NCBI RefSeq assembly: GCF_021129215.1
Contig: NZ_JAJOLP010000001.1
Span: forward strand, 2,046,001 to 2,110,000
DNA: 64,000 nucleotides
Reading direction: 5' to 3'
From: Agromyces sp. S2-1-8
GTDB lineage: Bacteria > Actinomycetota > Actinomycetes > Actinomycetales > Microbacteriaceae
How positions within the stretch are numbered: the stretch's first letter is position 1; every line of letters starts with the position of its first letter. The notes beneath the pieces were generated by a model that worked only from the letters and a program-made list of their open reading frames with translations, was not told the DNA's origin and did not search any database. Positions 1 through 9,275 of the stretch are shown here, piece by piece. The position numbers and the translations under genes were made by a program.

Positions 1-488
1 ACACCGTGTTCGACATCTCGTACAACGCCGACGGCGGCCACCAGGCCTGGGTCGACGCGGTCGTGAACTCGATCTCCAACACCCTCGGCATCCAGGCCGT
101 GGGCAAGCCCTACCCGACGTTCGCCGCGGCCCTCGACGACCGCGAGAACAAGAAGCTGACCGGCGGCACGCGCGCCGGCTGGCAGGGTGACTACCCCTCG
201 ATGTACAACTTCCTCGCGCCGCTCTACCAGACCGGTGCCGGGTCGAACTACGAGGGCTACTCGAGCGCCGAGTTCGACGGCCTCCTGAAGGAGGGCTCGC
301 AGGCCGCTACTCCGGAAGACGCGACCGCGACCTTCCAGAAGGCCCAGGAGGTCCTCCTGAAGGACCTTCCGGCCATCCCGCTCTGGTACTCGAACGTGAC
401 CGGCGCTTCCGCCGACACGGTCGACAACGTGGTGTTCGGCTGGGACTCGGTTCCGCTGTACACCGAGATCACCAAGGCGCAGGGCTAA
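1..488 (+). CDS. Peptide-type ABC transporter substrate-binding protein, C-terminal part (partial)
   Basis: This is the last ~161 residues of an extracellular solute-binding protein of family 5 (DppA/OppA type), which binds peptides or related solutes outside the membrane and hands them to the permeases encoded next. The 5' end lies before the window. The visible part shows the family's typical C-terminal lobe, with a segment like GDYPSMYNFLAPLY, a following YSSAEFDGLL and the closing region LPAIPLWY. It reads straight to a TAA at 486-488. Two permease genes and a fused ATPase gene follow in the same direction, so this is a complete-type importer minus the start of this gene. The substrate cannot be told from the sequence. 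Confidence 0.9.
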   Translation, partial: TVFDISYNADGGHQAWVDAVVNSISNTLGIQAVGKPYPTFAAALDDRENKKLTGGTRAGWQGDYPSMYNFLAPLYQTGAGSNYEGYSSAEFDGLLKEGSQAATPEDATATFQKAQEVLLKDLPAIPLWYSNVTGASADTVDNVVFGWDSVPLYTEITKAQG

Positions 489-502
489 GACGACACCTCG
501 TC

Positions 503-508
503 TATAAT
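503..508 (+). promoter_or_regulatory. Perfect TATAAT -10 box between binding protein and permease genes
   Basis: A perfect TATAAT stands 14 bases after the stop codon of the binding-protein gene, rare in DNA this GC-rich. No good -35 box is visible at the right distance, so a second promoter for the permease genes is possible but unproven. Confidence 0.35.
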
Positions 509-517
509 CCCGTCTAA

Positions 518-553
518 CATGATGTCCGGGGCGGCAACGCCCCGGACATCATG
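518..553 (+). terminator. 16-bp hairpin with GCAA tetraloop between binding protein and permease genes
   Basis: Two perfectly complementary 16-base arms (518-533 and 538-553) enclose the loop GCAA, a GNRA-type tetraloop. No T-run follows. In binding-protein-dependent transporter operons such hairpins commonly stop part of the transcription or protect the 3' end of the binding-protein mRNA, so that more binding protein than permease is made. That role is inferred from position. Confidence 0.6.
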
Positions 554-620
554 CTGATATCCGAACGACTCTGTGATTGCGGCCCAAAATGCTCTCAGCA
601 CTAGACACTGAGGAGCGCTG

Positions 621-1547
621 ATGCTCTGGTACACCGGAAAGCGACTCCTCCAAATCATCCCCGTGCTCCTCGGAGCCACCTTCCTCATCTACTTCATGGT
701 CTTCTCCATGCCCGGAGACCCGATCGCGGCGCTCTTCGGCGACCGGCCACCGGCGCCCGGTGTGATCGAGCAGCTCCGCGAGCAGTACCACCTGAACGAA
801 CCGTTCATCGTGCAGTACTTCTACTACCTCGCGGGCATCTTCCAAGGCGACTTCGGCGTCACCTACTCGGGCCAGCCGGTCAATGAAGTCCTCGCCCGAA
901 CGTTCCCGGTGACGATCCGCCTCGCGCTGCTCGCGATCTTCTTCGAGATGATCGCCGGCATCTCGGTCGGCCTCATCAGCGGCCTGCGCAAGGGCGGAAT
1001 CTTCGACGCGACCGGCCTCGGCGTGAGCCTCGTGCTCATCTCGCTGCCGATCTTCGTGCTCGGCTTCGTCGCGCAGTACTTCATGGGCATCCAGTGGGGC
1101 TGGTTCAGCCCGACCGTGGGTGCCGGTGCTCCGACCCAGGACCTCATCCTCCCGGCCCTGGTGCTGGCGACCATCAGCTTCGCGCAGATCTCGCGGTTGA
1201 CGCGCTCCTCGGTCATCGAGACCCAGGGGCTCGACTTCGTGCGCACCGCGTACAGCAAGGGACTCTCCGGCAAGCGCATCGTGCCGGTGCACATCCTGCG
1301 CAACTCGCTGATCCCGGTCGTCACGTACCTCGGCACCGACTTCGGCACGCTCCTCGTCGGCGCGACCGTCACCGAGGGCATCTTCAACGTGCCCGGCGTC
1401 GGTCGAACCCTCTATCAGGCGGTCATCCGAGGTGAAGGACCCACCGTCGTGTCCTTCGTCACGATCATGGTGCTGCTGTACCTCATCGTGAACCTCCTGA
1501 TCGACCTTCTCTACGCCGTGCTCGACCCGAGGATCCGCTATGCCTGA
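621..1547 (+). CDS. ABC transporter permease, DppB type
   Basis: A 308-residue inner-membrane permease of the dipeptide/oligopeptide importer family (DppB/OppB). The N-terminal hydrophobic segment (about residues 9-30) and several later ones fit the family's six membrane spans. The conserved EAA-type cytoplasmic loop that contacts the ATPase is seen around residues 205-225 (RTAYSKGLSGKRI, then HILRNSLIPVV), and the usual VPGVGR follows. The ATG at 621 is preceded by AGGAG at 611-615. The stop overlaps the next gene's start by 8 bases, so the two permeases are translationally coupled and probably made in equal amount. Confidence 0.93.
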   Translation: MLWYTGKRLLQIIPVLLGATFLIYFMVFSMPGDPIAALFGDRPPAPGVIEQLREQYHLNEPFIVQYFYYLAGIFQGDFGVTYSGQPVNEVLARTFPVTIRLALLAIFFEMIAGISVGLISGLRKGGIFDATGLGVSLVLISLPIFVLGFVAQYFMGIQWGWFSPTVGAGAPTQDLILPALVLATISFAQISRLTRSSVIETQGLDFVRTAYSKGLSGKRIVPVHILRNSLIPVVTYLGTDFGTLLVGATVTEGIFNVPGVGRTLYQAVIRGEGPTVVSFVTIMVLLYLIVNLLIDLLYAVLDPRIRYA

Positions 1548-2499
1548 CCAGTCTTCATCGAAGCTCCCGATCGAGCACTACGTCGCCCCGCTGGAGGAGA
1601 CCAAGCTCGAGGCCATCGACTCGGTCAAGACCGAGGGCAAGCCGTCGAACCTCTGGATCGACGCGTGGGCCGACCTGCGCCGCCGACCGATGTTCTGGAT
1701 CTCGTCCGCGCTGATCCTCATCATCGTGTTCATCGCGCTGTTCCCCGGACTGTTCACGAACGAGCCTCCGAACGCGAACTGCCTGCTCGCCAACAGCAAC
1801 GGCGCACCCGTCGCGGGTCACCCGCTCGGCTTCACCCGGCAGGGCTGCGACGTCTGGTCGCGCATCGTGCACGGTGCGGGCACCTCGCTCTCGGTGGGCA
1901 TCATCGTGACGATCCTCGTGTTCACGCTCGGTGTGATCTTCGGCGCGTTCGCGGGCTACTACGGCGGCTGGACCGACGGCATCCTCTCGCGCGTCGGCGA
2001 CATCTTCTTCTCGATCCCCTACATCCTCGCGGCGGTCGTGATCATGACGGTGCTCGCGAACTACCGCAGCGTGTGGGTCATCTCCCTCGCGATCGGCATC
2101 TTCGCGTGGCCGGCCACAGCCCGAGTGCTGAGGTCCGAGATCCTGAGGGTCAAGAACTCCGACTTCGTCACCGCCGCCACGGCGATCGGCGTATCGCGGT
2201 TCAAGATCCTCTGGGCGCACGTCGTGCCGAACTCCATCGCCCCGGTCATCGTCATCGCGACGATCTCGCTCGCCGGCGCGATCGTCGCCGAGGCGACCCT
2301 GTCGTTCCTCGGCGTCGGCCTGCCGACGAACATCATGTCGTGGGGCAACGACATCGCCCAGGCGCAGACGACGCTCCGCACCGCTCCGCAGGTGCTGATC
2401 TACCCGTCGATCGCGCTTTCCCTGACCGTGTTCTCGTTCATCATGCTCGGTGAAGTCGTGCGAGACGCACTCGACCCGAAGGCGAGGGCCCAGCGATGA
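1540..2499 (+). CDS. ABC transporter permease, DppC type
   Basis: A 319-residue partner permease (DppC/OppC type). A soluble N-terminal stretch of about 45 residues precedes the first membrane span (FWISSALILIIVFIALF). The periplasmic loop with two cysteines and the sequence GCDVWSRIVHGAGTSL are family hallmarks, as is the EAA loop near residues 205-225 (TAATAIGVSRFKILWAHVVP). The ATG lies inside the end of the preceding permease gene and the TGA overlaps the ATPase start by 4 bases (ATGA). The three genes therefore form one tightly coupled unit. Confidence 0.93.
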   Translation: MPDQSSSKLPIEHYVAPLEETKLEAIDSVKTEGKPSNLWIDAWADLRRRPMFWISSALILIIVFIALFPGLFTNEPPNANCLLANSNGAPVAGHPLGFTRQGCDVWSRIVHGAGTSLSVGIIVTILVFTLGVIFGAFAGYYGGWTDGILSRVGDIFFSIPYILAAVVIMTVLANYRSVWVISLAIGIFAWPATARVLRSEILRVKNSDFVTAATAIGVSRFKILWAHVVPNSIAPVIVIATISLAGAIVAEATLSFLGVGLPTNIMSWGNDIAQAQTTLRTAPQVLIYPSIALSLTVFSFIMLGEVVRDALDPKARAQR

Positions 2500-4214
2500 G
2501 CACCCCCCTGCTCCAAGTCAAAGACCTCGAGGTCGCGTTCCGCACCCAGAACGGTGTCGTGCAGGCGGTCCGCGGCGTGAGCTTCACGCTCGACCGCGGC
2601 TCCAGCCTCGCGATCGTGGGCGAATCGGGCTCCGGCAAGTCGACGACCGCGCACGCGATCATCAACCTGCTGCCGGGCACCGGCCACATCTCCGGCGGGC
2701 AGATCCTGCTCGACGGCGAAGACCTGGCCAAGGCTTCGCAGAACGAGATGGAGCACATCCGCGGTCGCAAGATCGGTTTCGTGCCCCAGGACCCGATGTC
2801 GAACCTCAACCCCGTGTGGTCGATCGGCTTCCAGGTCGAGGAGGCGATCCGTGCCAACGGCATCGCCACGGGCCGCAAAGAGGTCAAGGCGCGTGCGATC
2901 CAGGTGCTGAAGGAGGCGGGCCTGCAGGACGCCGACCGTCGCCTCAAGCAGTACCCGCATCAGTTCTCGGGCGGCATGCGCCAGCGCGTGCTCATCGGCA
3001 TGGGCCTCGCGGCGAACCCGCAGCTGCTCATCGCCGACGAGCCGACCTCGGCGCTCGACGTCACCGTTCAGCGCGTCATCCTCGACCACCTCGAGTCGCT
3101 CACCCGCGAGCTCGGCACGACCCTGCTGTTCATCACGCACGACCTCGGCCTCGCGGCCGAGCGCGCCGAACAGCTGCTCGTCATGTACAAGGGCCAGGTC
3201 GTCGAGGCGGGCCCGTCGCGCGAGATCCTGCAGAACCCGCAGCACCCGTACACGCAGCGACTCGTCGCCGCGGCACCGAGCCTCGCCTCGCGCCGCATCC
3301 AGGCGACGGGCAGCATCGCGGCGGCCGAGTCGGCCATCGCGGCCGACGCGGCGACCGCGGCGGGCGAGGCGATCGACCTCATCGCGACGGCCGAGGCCCG
3401 CGCCGAGGCACTCGAGGCCGCCGCCGCGCAGCCGCCGGCGATCGTGGTCGAGAACCTCACCAAGGTGTTCAAGATCCGCGGTTCCGGCGACTTCAAGGCG
3501 GTCGACGACGTCTCGTTCCAGATCCGGCGCGGCACCACCACGGCGCTCGTGGGTGAATCGGGCTCGGGCAAGTCGACCGTCGCGAAGATGCTGCTGAAGC
3601 TCGAAGAGGCGACGAGCGGCAAGATCGTCGTCGGCGGAAAGGACCTGGCGTCGACGAGCGGCAAGGAGCTGTTCGCGCTCCGCAGCCGCATGCAGCCGGT
3701 CTTCCAGGACCCGTACGGTTCGCTCAACCCGCTCCGCAACATCGGCAACACGATCGCCGAGCCGCTGCAGACGCACAAGGTCGGTACGAAGGCATCGCGT
3801 CGCGAGCGCGTCTTCGAGCTGCTCGACCAGGTGTCGCTGCCGCGCACGCTCCTCGGCCGCTATCCGAACGAGCTCTCGGGCGGCCAGCGACAGCGCATCG
3901 CCATCGCGCGGGCGCTCGCGCTCAAGCCCGAGATCGTCATCCTCGACGAGGCCGTGTCGGCGCTCGACGTGCTCGTCCAGGCGCAGATCCTGCGCCTGCT
4001 CGCCGAGCTCCAGGCCGAGCTCAACCTCACGTACCTCTTCATCACCCACGACCTCGCGGTCGTGCGCGTCATCGCCGACAACGTCTGCGTGATGCAGAAG
4101 GGGCGCATCGTCGAGGCGGCGACGACCGACGAGGTCTTCGGCAGCCCCAAGGAGCAGTACACGCGCGACCTGCTCGCCGCCATCCCCGGGGCGAACATCG
4201 AGCTGGGGGCGTAG
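2496..4214 (+). CDS. Fused double ABC transporter ATPase (DppD-DppF type)
   Basis: A 572-residue cytoplasmic ATPase in which the two subunits that power peptide importers are joined in one chain. The first domain has Walker A ([10 protein letters not shown], about residue 42), signature FSGGMRQR (about 157) and Walker [13 protein letters not shown]. The second has Walker A ([10 protein letters not shown], about 352), signature LSGGQRQR (about 460) and [10 protein letters not shown]. Both sites look intact. An alanine/glutamate-rich linker of about 40 residues (268-310) joins them, and each domain carries the C-terminal region typical of oligopeptide-type ATPases. It is the last gene of the transporter operon. 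Confidence 0.94.
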   Translation: MSTPLLQVKDLEVAFRTQNGVVQAVRGVSFTLDRGSSLAIVGESGSGKSTTAHAIINLLPGTGHISGGQILLDGEDLAKASQNEMEHIRGRKIGFVPQDPMSNLNPVWSIGFQVEEAIRANGIATGRKEVKARAIQVLKEAGLQDADRRLKQYPHQFSGGMRQRVLIGMGLAANPQLLIADEPTSALDVTVQRVILDHLESLTRELGTTLLFITHDLGLAAERAEQLLVMYKGQVVEAGPSREILQNPQHPYTQRLVAAAPSLASRRIQATGSIAAAESAIAADAATAAGEAIDLIATAEARAEALEAAAAQPPAIVVENLTKVFKIRGSGDFKAVDDVSFQIRRGTTTALVGESGSGKSTVAKMLLKLEEATSGKIVVGGKDLASTSGKELFALRSRMQPVFQDPYGSLNPLRNIGNTIAEPLQTHKVGTKASRRERVFELLDQVSLPRTLLGRYPNELSGGQRQRIAIARALALKPEIVILDEAVSALDVLVQAQILRLLAELQAELNLTYLFITHDLAVVRVIADNVCVMQKGRIVEAATTDEVFGSPKEQYTRDLLAAIPGANIELGA

Positions 4215-4270
4215 GCCGCCGCAAGGCAGCCAACCTGCTCCGAAGCGCGCGAGACATCGAGCTGGGGGCG
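4195..4270 (+). repeat. Short direct repeat of the ATPase gene's 3' end
   Basis: The 17 bases ending the ATPase coding region (4195-4211) recur exactly at 4254-4270, 59 bases downstream. The base after the repeat differs, so the TAG stop that follows the first copy is CAG after the second. This looks like a decayed tandem duplication of the gene's 3' end. No function is evident. Confidence 0.6.
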
Positions 4271-4309
4271 CAGGAGGCCGAGAGGCATCCACGCCGCCCA
4301 AGATGCGCC

Positions 4310-4347
4310 CGAACGCCCGGCATCCGACATCGGATGCCGGGCGTTCG
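4310..4347 (+). terminator. 18-bp inverted repeat terminator after the peptide transporter operon
   Basis: Perfect 18-base arms (4310-4327 and 4330-4347) lie between the transporter operon and typA. The arms contain GGCATCC/GGATGCC, a word that recurs in other terminators of this window. There is no T-run, as is common for terminators in high-GC actinobacteria. Confidence 0.65.
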
Positions 4348-4369
4348 GCGTTCACACGGTTGCGCGCGG

Positions 4370-4375
4370 TAGGCT
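4370..4375 (+). promoter_or_regulatory. TAGGCT -10 box upstream of typA
   Basis: TAGGCT matches the TAnnnT -10 pattern seen before many genes here. Transcription from about 4382 would give typA a leader of about 130 bases. The ATG at 4379 would then lie before the transcript start, which argues against it being the typA start. Confidence 0.45.
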
Positions 4376-4513
4376 GTCATGGCGCGAACCGTCGATCCAC
4401 GGTCGTCCGCGCTCCCACAGACTCCCATCCAGCGCATCCGCGCGGCCCAGCCGAGCCCGTTTCCGGGCCGGCGGGCCGATCCGGCGGATGCCTCACCGCG
4501 AGGACGAAAATCC

Positions 4514-6418
<1,905 letters not shown>

Positions 6419-6437
6419 GCGCAGCTCCGCCACCACA

Positions 6438-6479
6438 CGACGCGGATGCCCCGGGGCCGGCCCCGAGGCATCCGCGTCG
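6438..6479 (+). terminator. Terminator after typA
   Basis: Arms 6438-6450 and 6467-6479 are perfectly complementary over 13 bases, and the GGGGCCGGCCCC loop can itself fold back. The arms carry GGATGCC and GGCATCC, the same word as in the terminators at 4310, 22924 and 58250. Confidence 0.75.
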
Positions 6480-6559
6480 TCGTGTCTGCGGCGGGGGCGG
6501 GGCGGGGAGAGCGCGCATGGGCGCACGGCTTCCATGCATGCGTATCGGAGGTTCCTCTC

Positions 6560-6619
6560 AGAAACGCTGCGTACGGTAGCTGAGATTGTCTCGATCTCAA
6601 GCCAGTTTCGCCACGAAAC
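6560..6619 (+). promoter_or_regulatory. Leader region of the M23 peptidase gene with two small inverted repeats
   Basis: Between the typA terminator and the M23 start lie two short palindromic stretches: TGAGAT-N7-ATCTCA at about 6580-6598, and GTTTCG-CCA-CGAAAC at 6605-6619. They could be operators or small leader hairpins. I looked for the conserved core of the c-di-AMP (ydaO) riboswitch, which precedes cell-wall hydrolases in many actinobacteria, and did not see it. Confidence 0.3.
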
Positions 6620-6646
6620 CCGACCCCCTTTGATACGTAACGCGTG

Positions 6647-7423
6647 ATGACTTCCCCCCAGCACGGCCGCCGCGCGGCCGCCCCCGTTCCTGCCCGCCGC
6701 CCCGCACGTCGCCCAGCGACCGCTCGCCAAGCGCTCTCGATCGCCGCGATGGGCTTCGTCGGCGCGATGATCGTCGCGACGAGCGTGCCCGCCCTCGCCG
6801 TGACCGCGACCGATGCCGAGTCCCGCGCGTCGGTCTATGCCCCCGTCGAAGACACCGTGAGCTTCACCCCGCAACACGTCGAGGTCGGTGCCGACGCCGT
6901 CGAGGCGACGCTCGCGGCCGAGTCGTACGACGTCGTCAAGGCGCCGCCGCCCATCGTCTCGCAGGTCGCGGGGCTCGGCTCGGTGTCGATCATCGAGTCC
7001 GACGTGGTCGTGTGGCCGGTGCAGAACCCCGACCGCCGCAGCGGCGGCTACGGCCCGCGCGATGCACCCTGCGCGGGCTGCTCGACGTTCCACGACGGGG
7101 TCGACTTCACGCCCGGCGACGGCACGCCGGTCATGTCGATCGCCGACGGCGTCGTCGTGAAGGCGACCGAGAACGGCGGCGGCCTGGGCGTCAACGTCGA
7201 GGTCGAGCACAACATCGGCGGCGAGCTCGTCACGAGCTCGTACGCGCACATGCAGTTCGGCTCGATCGCGGTGTCGGTCGGTCAGCGCGTGGCCGCCGGC
7301 CAGCAGCTCGGCCTCGTCGGCACGACCGGCCAGTCGACCGGCCCGCACCTGCACCTCGAGATGTTCGGTGCCGACGGGGCCCGGTTCGACGGGTTCGCCT
7401 GGCTCGCCGCCCACATCGGCTGA
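6647..7423 (+). CDS. Secreted M23-family peptidoglycan peptidase
   Basis: A 258-residue exported protein with a C-terminal M23 (LytM-type) zinc peptidase domain, which cuts peptide cross-links in the cell wall or, if inactive, activates other hydrolases. A basic N-terminus is followed by a hydrophobic signal or anchor (about residues 26-45, ending VPALA). The zinc ligands are in place: H and D in HDGVD (about 149-153) and the HxH of GPHLHLEMF (about 232-236). The start is either ATG 6647 or GTG 6644. No clear ribosome site is visible. A pair of cysteines (CAGC) just before HDGVD may form a disulfide. Confidence 0.85.
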   Translation: MTSPQHGRRAAAPVPARRPARRPATARQALSIAAMGFVGAMIVATSVPALAVTATDAESRASVYAPVEDTVSFTPQHVEVGADAVEATLAAESYDVVKAPPPIVSQVAGLGSVSIIESDVVVWPVQNPDRRSGGYGPRDAPCAGCSTFHDGVDFTPGDGTPVMSIADGVVVKATENGGGLGVNVEVEHNIGGELVTSSYAHMQFGSIAVSVGQRVAAGQQLGLVGTTGQSTGPHLHLEMFGADGARFDGFAWLAAHIG

Positions 7424-7437
7424 CGTCCTCTCGGGTG

Positions 7438-7500
7438 GTCGAGGAGCGCCGACGATCGCCGGTCTCGATACGCGTGCTCCGTCGGCGCGCGCTCCTCGGC
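7438..7500. repeat. Imperfect inverted repeat, REP-like remnant
   Basis: GTCGAGGAGCGC (7438-7449) and GCGCTCCTCGGC (7489-7500) are complementary with one mismatch and flank GTCTCGATACGCG. Sequences of this type (CTCGATACGC next to CTCGACC) are, as far as I remember, dispersed intergenic repeats in Microbacteriaceae. Here it sits between convergent genes and may also act as a terminator. Confidence 0.35.
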
Positions 7501-7511
7501 CGCTCGGCGTC

Positions 7512-8339
7512 CTACGCCCCGGTGAAGCGGGGTTCCCGCTTCTCGATGAACGCCGAGACCCCCTCGCGCATGTCGGCCGTTCGGAACGCATCGCCGAAGC
7601 CCGCGATCTCCAGATCGCTCGCCGTCGCGGTCGGCATCCCCGTCGCATCGACGAGCACGCGCTTCGCGAGGCCCACGGCCGGGGCGGCGTTCTGCGACAC
7701 GAGCGCGATCGTCTCGCGCGCGCCGGCGAACATCGACTCGCGGTCGGCGAAGCGGCGGGCGACGAGCCCCGCCGCGACGGCCTCGTCGATGCCGATGCGG
7801 CGGCCGGTGTAGATCAGTTCCTTCGCGAGGGCGAGGCCGATCGTGCGGGGCAGTCGCACCGTACCGCCGAAGCCCGGGATGAGTCCGAGATGCACCTCGG
7901 GCTGGCCGAACGCCGAGGCGTCGGTCGCGTAGATGAAGTCGCACGCGAGCGCCATCTCGAGCCCGCCCCCCAGCGCGAACCCGTCGACGCAGGCGATGAC
8001 GGGAACCGGCAGCGCCTCGATCGCGGCGGCGACCCGGTGGCCGGCGCGTGCAGCCGCCTCGCCCTCCTCGGGGGTGAGGCCGGCCATCGCCCGGATGTCG
8101 GCGCCGGCGATGAACGCTCGTCCGCCCGCGCCGGTCAGCAGCACGCCGCGCACCGCCGCACCGTCGCCGGCGATCTCGTCGGCGAACCCGGTGAACGCCG
8201 TCTCGAGCGCGGCGAGCACGGCGGGGGAGAGGGCGTTGAGTGCCTTCGGCCGGTCGATCGTGACGACGGCGAGGTCGGCGTCGCGTTCGACCCGCACCTC
8301 GGGGACGTCGGTCGGGGCGGCGGTCGTGGCGTCGGTCAT
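7512..8339 (-). CDS. Enoyl-CoA hydratase/isomerase family protein
   Basis: A 275-residue crotonase-fold enzyme, likely hydrating enoyl-CoA or acting on a related acyl-CoA thioester. The oxyanion-hole segments are present: AFIAGADIRAM and GFALGGGLEMALACDF, followed by FGQPEVHLGLIPGFGGTVRLPR, where the conserved glutamate and the Gly-rich loop of hydratases are found. The ATG at 8339 has a GAGAGGA ribosome site; the open frame further upstream is not part of the family. The gene stands alone on its strand, so its pathway cannot be inferred from neighbours. Confidence 0.88.
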   Translation of the reverse strand: MTDATTAAPTDVPEVRVERDADLAVVTIDRPKALNALSPAVLAALETAFTGFADEIAGDGAAVRGVLLTGAGGRAFIAGADIRAMAGLTPEEGEAAARAGHRVAAAIEALPVPVIACVDGFALGGGLEMALACDFIYATDASAFGQPEVHLGLIPGFGGTVRLPRTIGLALAKELIYTGRRIGIDEAVAAGLVARRFADRESMFAGARETIALVSQNAAPAVGLAKRVLVDATGMPTATASDLEIAGFGDAFRTADMREGVSAFIEKREPRFTGA

Positions 8340-8447
8340 CGTCGATCCTCTCGGTGCTTCGGTGCGTGCCGACCACGCTACGGCATCGGCTCCCGCGGGC
8401 GCTGCGCCGGCGGTCGCCGGCGCAAGCCCACCGAGGGCCCGCCCCGG

Positions 8448-8453
8448 TAGACT
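8448..8453 (+). promoter_or_regulatory. TAGACT -10 box giving a leaderless leader ORF
   Basis: TAGACT ends 6 bases before the ATG at 8460, so transcription should begin at or next to that ATG. Confidence 0.5.
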
Positions 8454-8459
8454 CGTCGC

Positions 8460-8492
8460 ATGCCGTCGACCCCCACCCCTGCCGCCCGATGA
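8460..8492 (+). CDS. Ten-residue leader ORF overlapping the DUF6113 start
   Basis: The codons ATG to TGA (8460-8492) would encode MPSTPTPAAR. The ATG lies 6 bases after a TAGACT -10 box, and the TGA overlaps the ATG of the next gene as ATGA. Ribosomes starting on a leaderless mRNA would thus stop exactly at the DUF6113 start. No Shine-Dalgarno site precedes that second ATG, which fits re-initiation. The peptide is predicted only from sequence. Confidence 0.4.
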   Translation: MPSTPTPAAR

Positions 8493-8899
8493 GCGACGTC
8501 GTGCGCCACGAGTCGCCGTCGATCGCCGCCCGTGTCGGCGCGCTCGTCGTCGCCGCACTCGTCGGCGCCGTCTACGGCGCGATCGCCACGGTCGGCCACC
8601 GGCAGGTGCTCCGCATCGGTGACGCGGTGATCCCGTGGGGCCTCGTCGTCGCGATCATCGGCATCGCCGCCCTCCTCGTCGGCATCCGGCTCGTGACCCG
8701 GGGCCGCGCGATCACGGCCGCCGCGGCGGCCGGCCTCGTGGTGATGGTCGCCGTGCTCACCTACCTGCCCGGGCCGGGCGGCTCGGTGCTCGTCGTCGGC
8801 GACCTCCTCGGCACCGTCTGGTCGTTCGCGCCCGCGCTCATCGCCGTGCTCGTCGTCGCGTGGCCCGAGTTGCCGTCGCGGGCCCGAGCCCGCGCATAG
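8489..8899 (+). CDS. DUF6113-type small membrane protein
   Basis: A 136-residue integral membrane protein with four predicted spans (about residues 14-33, 44-61, 68-86 and 104-124) separated by short loops. I recognise it as resembling the DUF6113 family of Microbacteriaceae; no function is known. The start ATG 8489 overlaps the stop of a short leader ORF. Its TAG stop at 8897-8899 is the first half of the TAGACT -10 box for the ferredoxin gene downstream. Confidence 0.7.
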   Translation: MSDVVRHESPSIAARVGALVVAALVGAVYGAIATVGHRQVLRIGDAVIPWGLVVAIIGIAALLVGIRLVTRGRAITAAAAAGLVVMVAVLTYLPGPGGSVLVVGDLLGTVWSFAPALIAVLVVAWPELPSRARARA

Positions 8900-8902
8900 A
8901 CT
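8897..8902 (+). promoter_or_regulatory. TAGACT -10 box of the ferredoxin gene
   Basis: TAGACT overlaps the stop codon of the preceding gene and would start a transcript near 8909. This gives a leader of about 30 bases with the AAGGAG ribosome site at 8921-8926 before GTG 8938. Confidence 0.5.
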
Positions 8903-8937
8903 GAAGATCCAGCCTCTCCGAAGGAGCACGAACCACC

Positions 8938-9258
8938 GTGACCTATGTCATCGCCCTCCCGTGCGTCGATGTGAAAGACCGTGCGTGCATCGACGAGTGC
9001 CCCGTCGACTGCATCTACGAGGGTGAGCGCTCGCTCTACATCCACCCCGACGAGTGCGTCGACTGCGGCGCGTGCGAGCCGGTGTGCCCGGTCGAGGCGA
9101 TCTACTACGAGGACGACCTGCCCGACGAGTGGTCCGACTACTACAAGGCGAACGTCGAGTTCTTCGACGACATCGGCTCGCCCGGCGGTGCCGCGAAGGT
9201 CGGCGTCATCGCGAAGGACCACCCGATCATCGCGGCGCTTCCGCCGCAGGCGCACTAG
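8938..9258 (+). CDS. fdxA: Seven-iron (3Fe-4S/4Fe-4S) ferredoxin
   Basis: A 106-residue soluble electron carrier. Cysteines at residues 9, 17, 21 and 25 (Cx7Cx3Cx3C) and at 40, 43, 46 and 50 (Cx2Cx2Cx3CP) give the classic 7Fe pattern in which the first site holds a 3Fe-4S cluster, plus the usual C-terminal acidic extension. The GTG at 8938 has the ribosome site AAGGAG. dapC follows 17 bases later. A ferredoxin-dapC pair is conserved in actinobacteria (Rv1177-Rv1178 in M. tuberculosis), though no direct functional link is known. Confidence 0.95.
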   Translation: MTYVIALPCVDVKDRACIDECPVDCIYEGERSLYIHPDECVDCGACEPVCPVEAIYYEDDLPDEWSDYYKANVEFFDDIGSPGGAAKVGVIAKDHPIIAALPPQAH

Positions 9259-9275
9259 TCGGCGAGGTTCCGACC

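Noticed and set aside
2400..4355. A 651-codon minus-strand open frame opposite the fused ATPase
   Set aside because: Shadow frame of repetitive Arg/Asp/Leu composition; the plus strand carries both ABC domains.
4379..4513. Upstream ATG extending TypA by 45 residues
   Set aside because: The extension is unlike any TypA and the ATG lies before the expected transcript start set by the TAGGCT box; ATG 4514 begins the family N-terminus.
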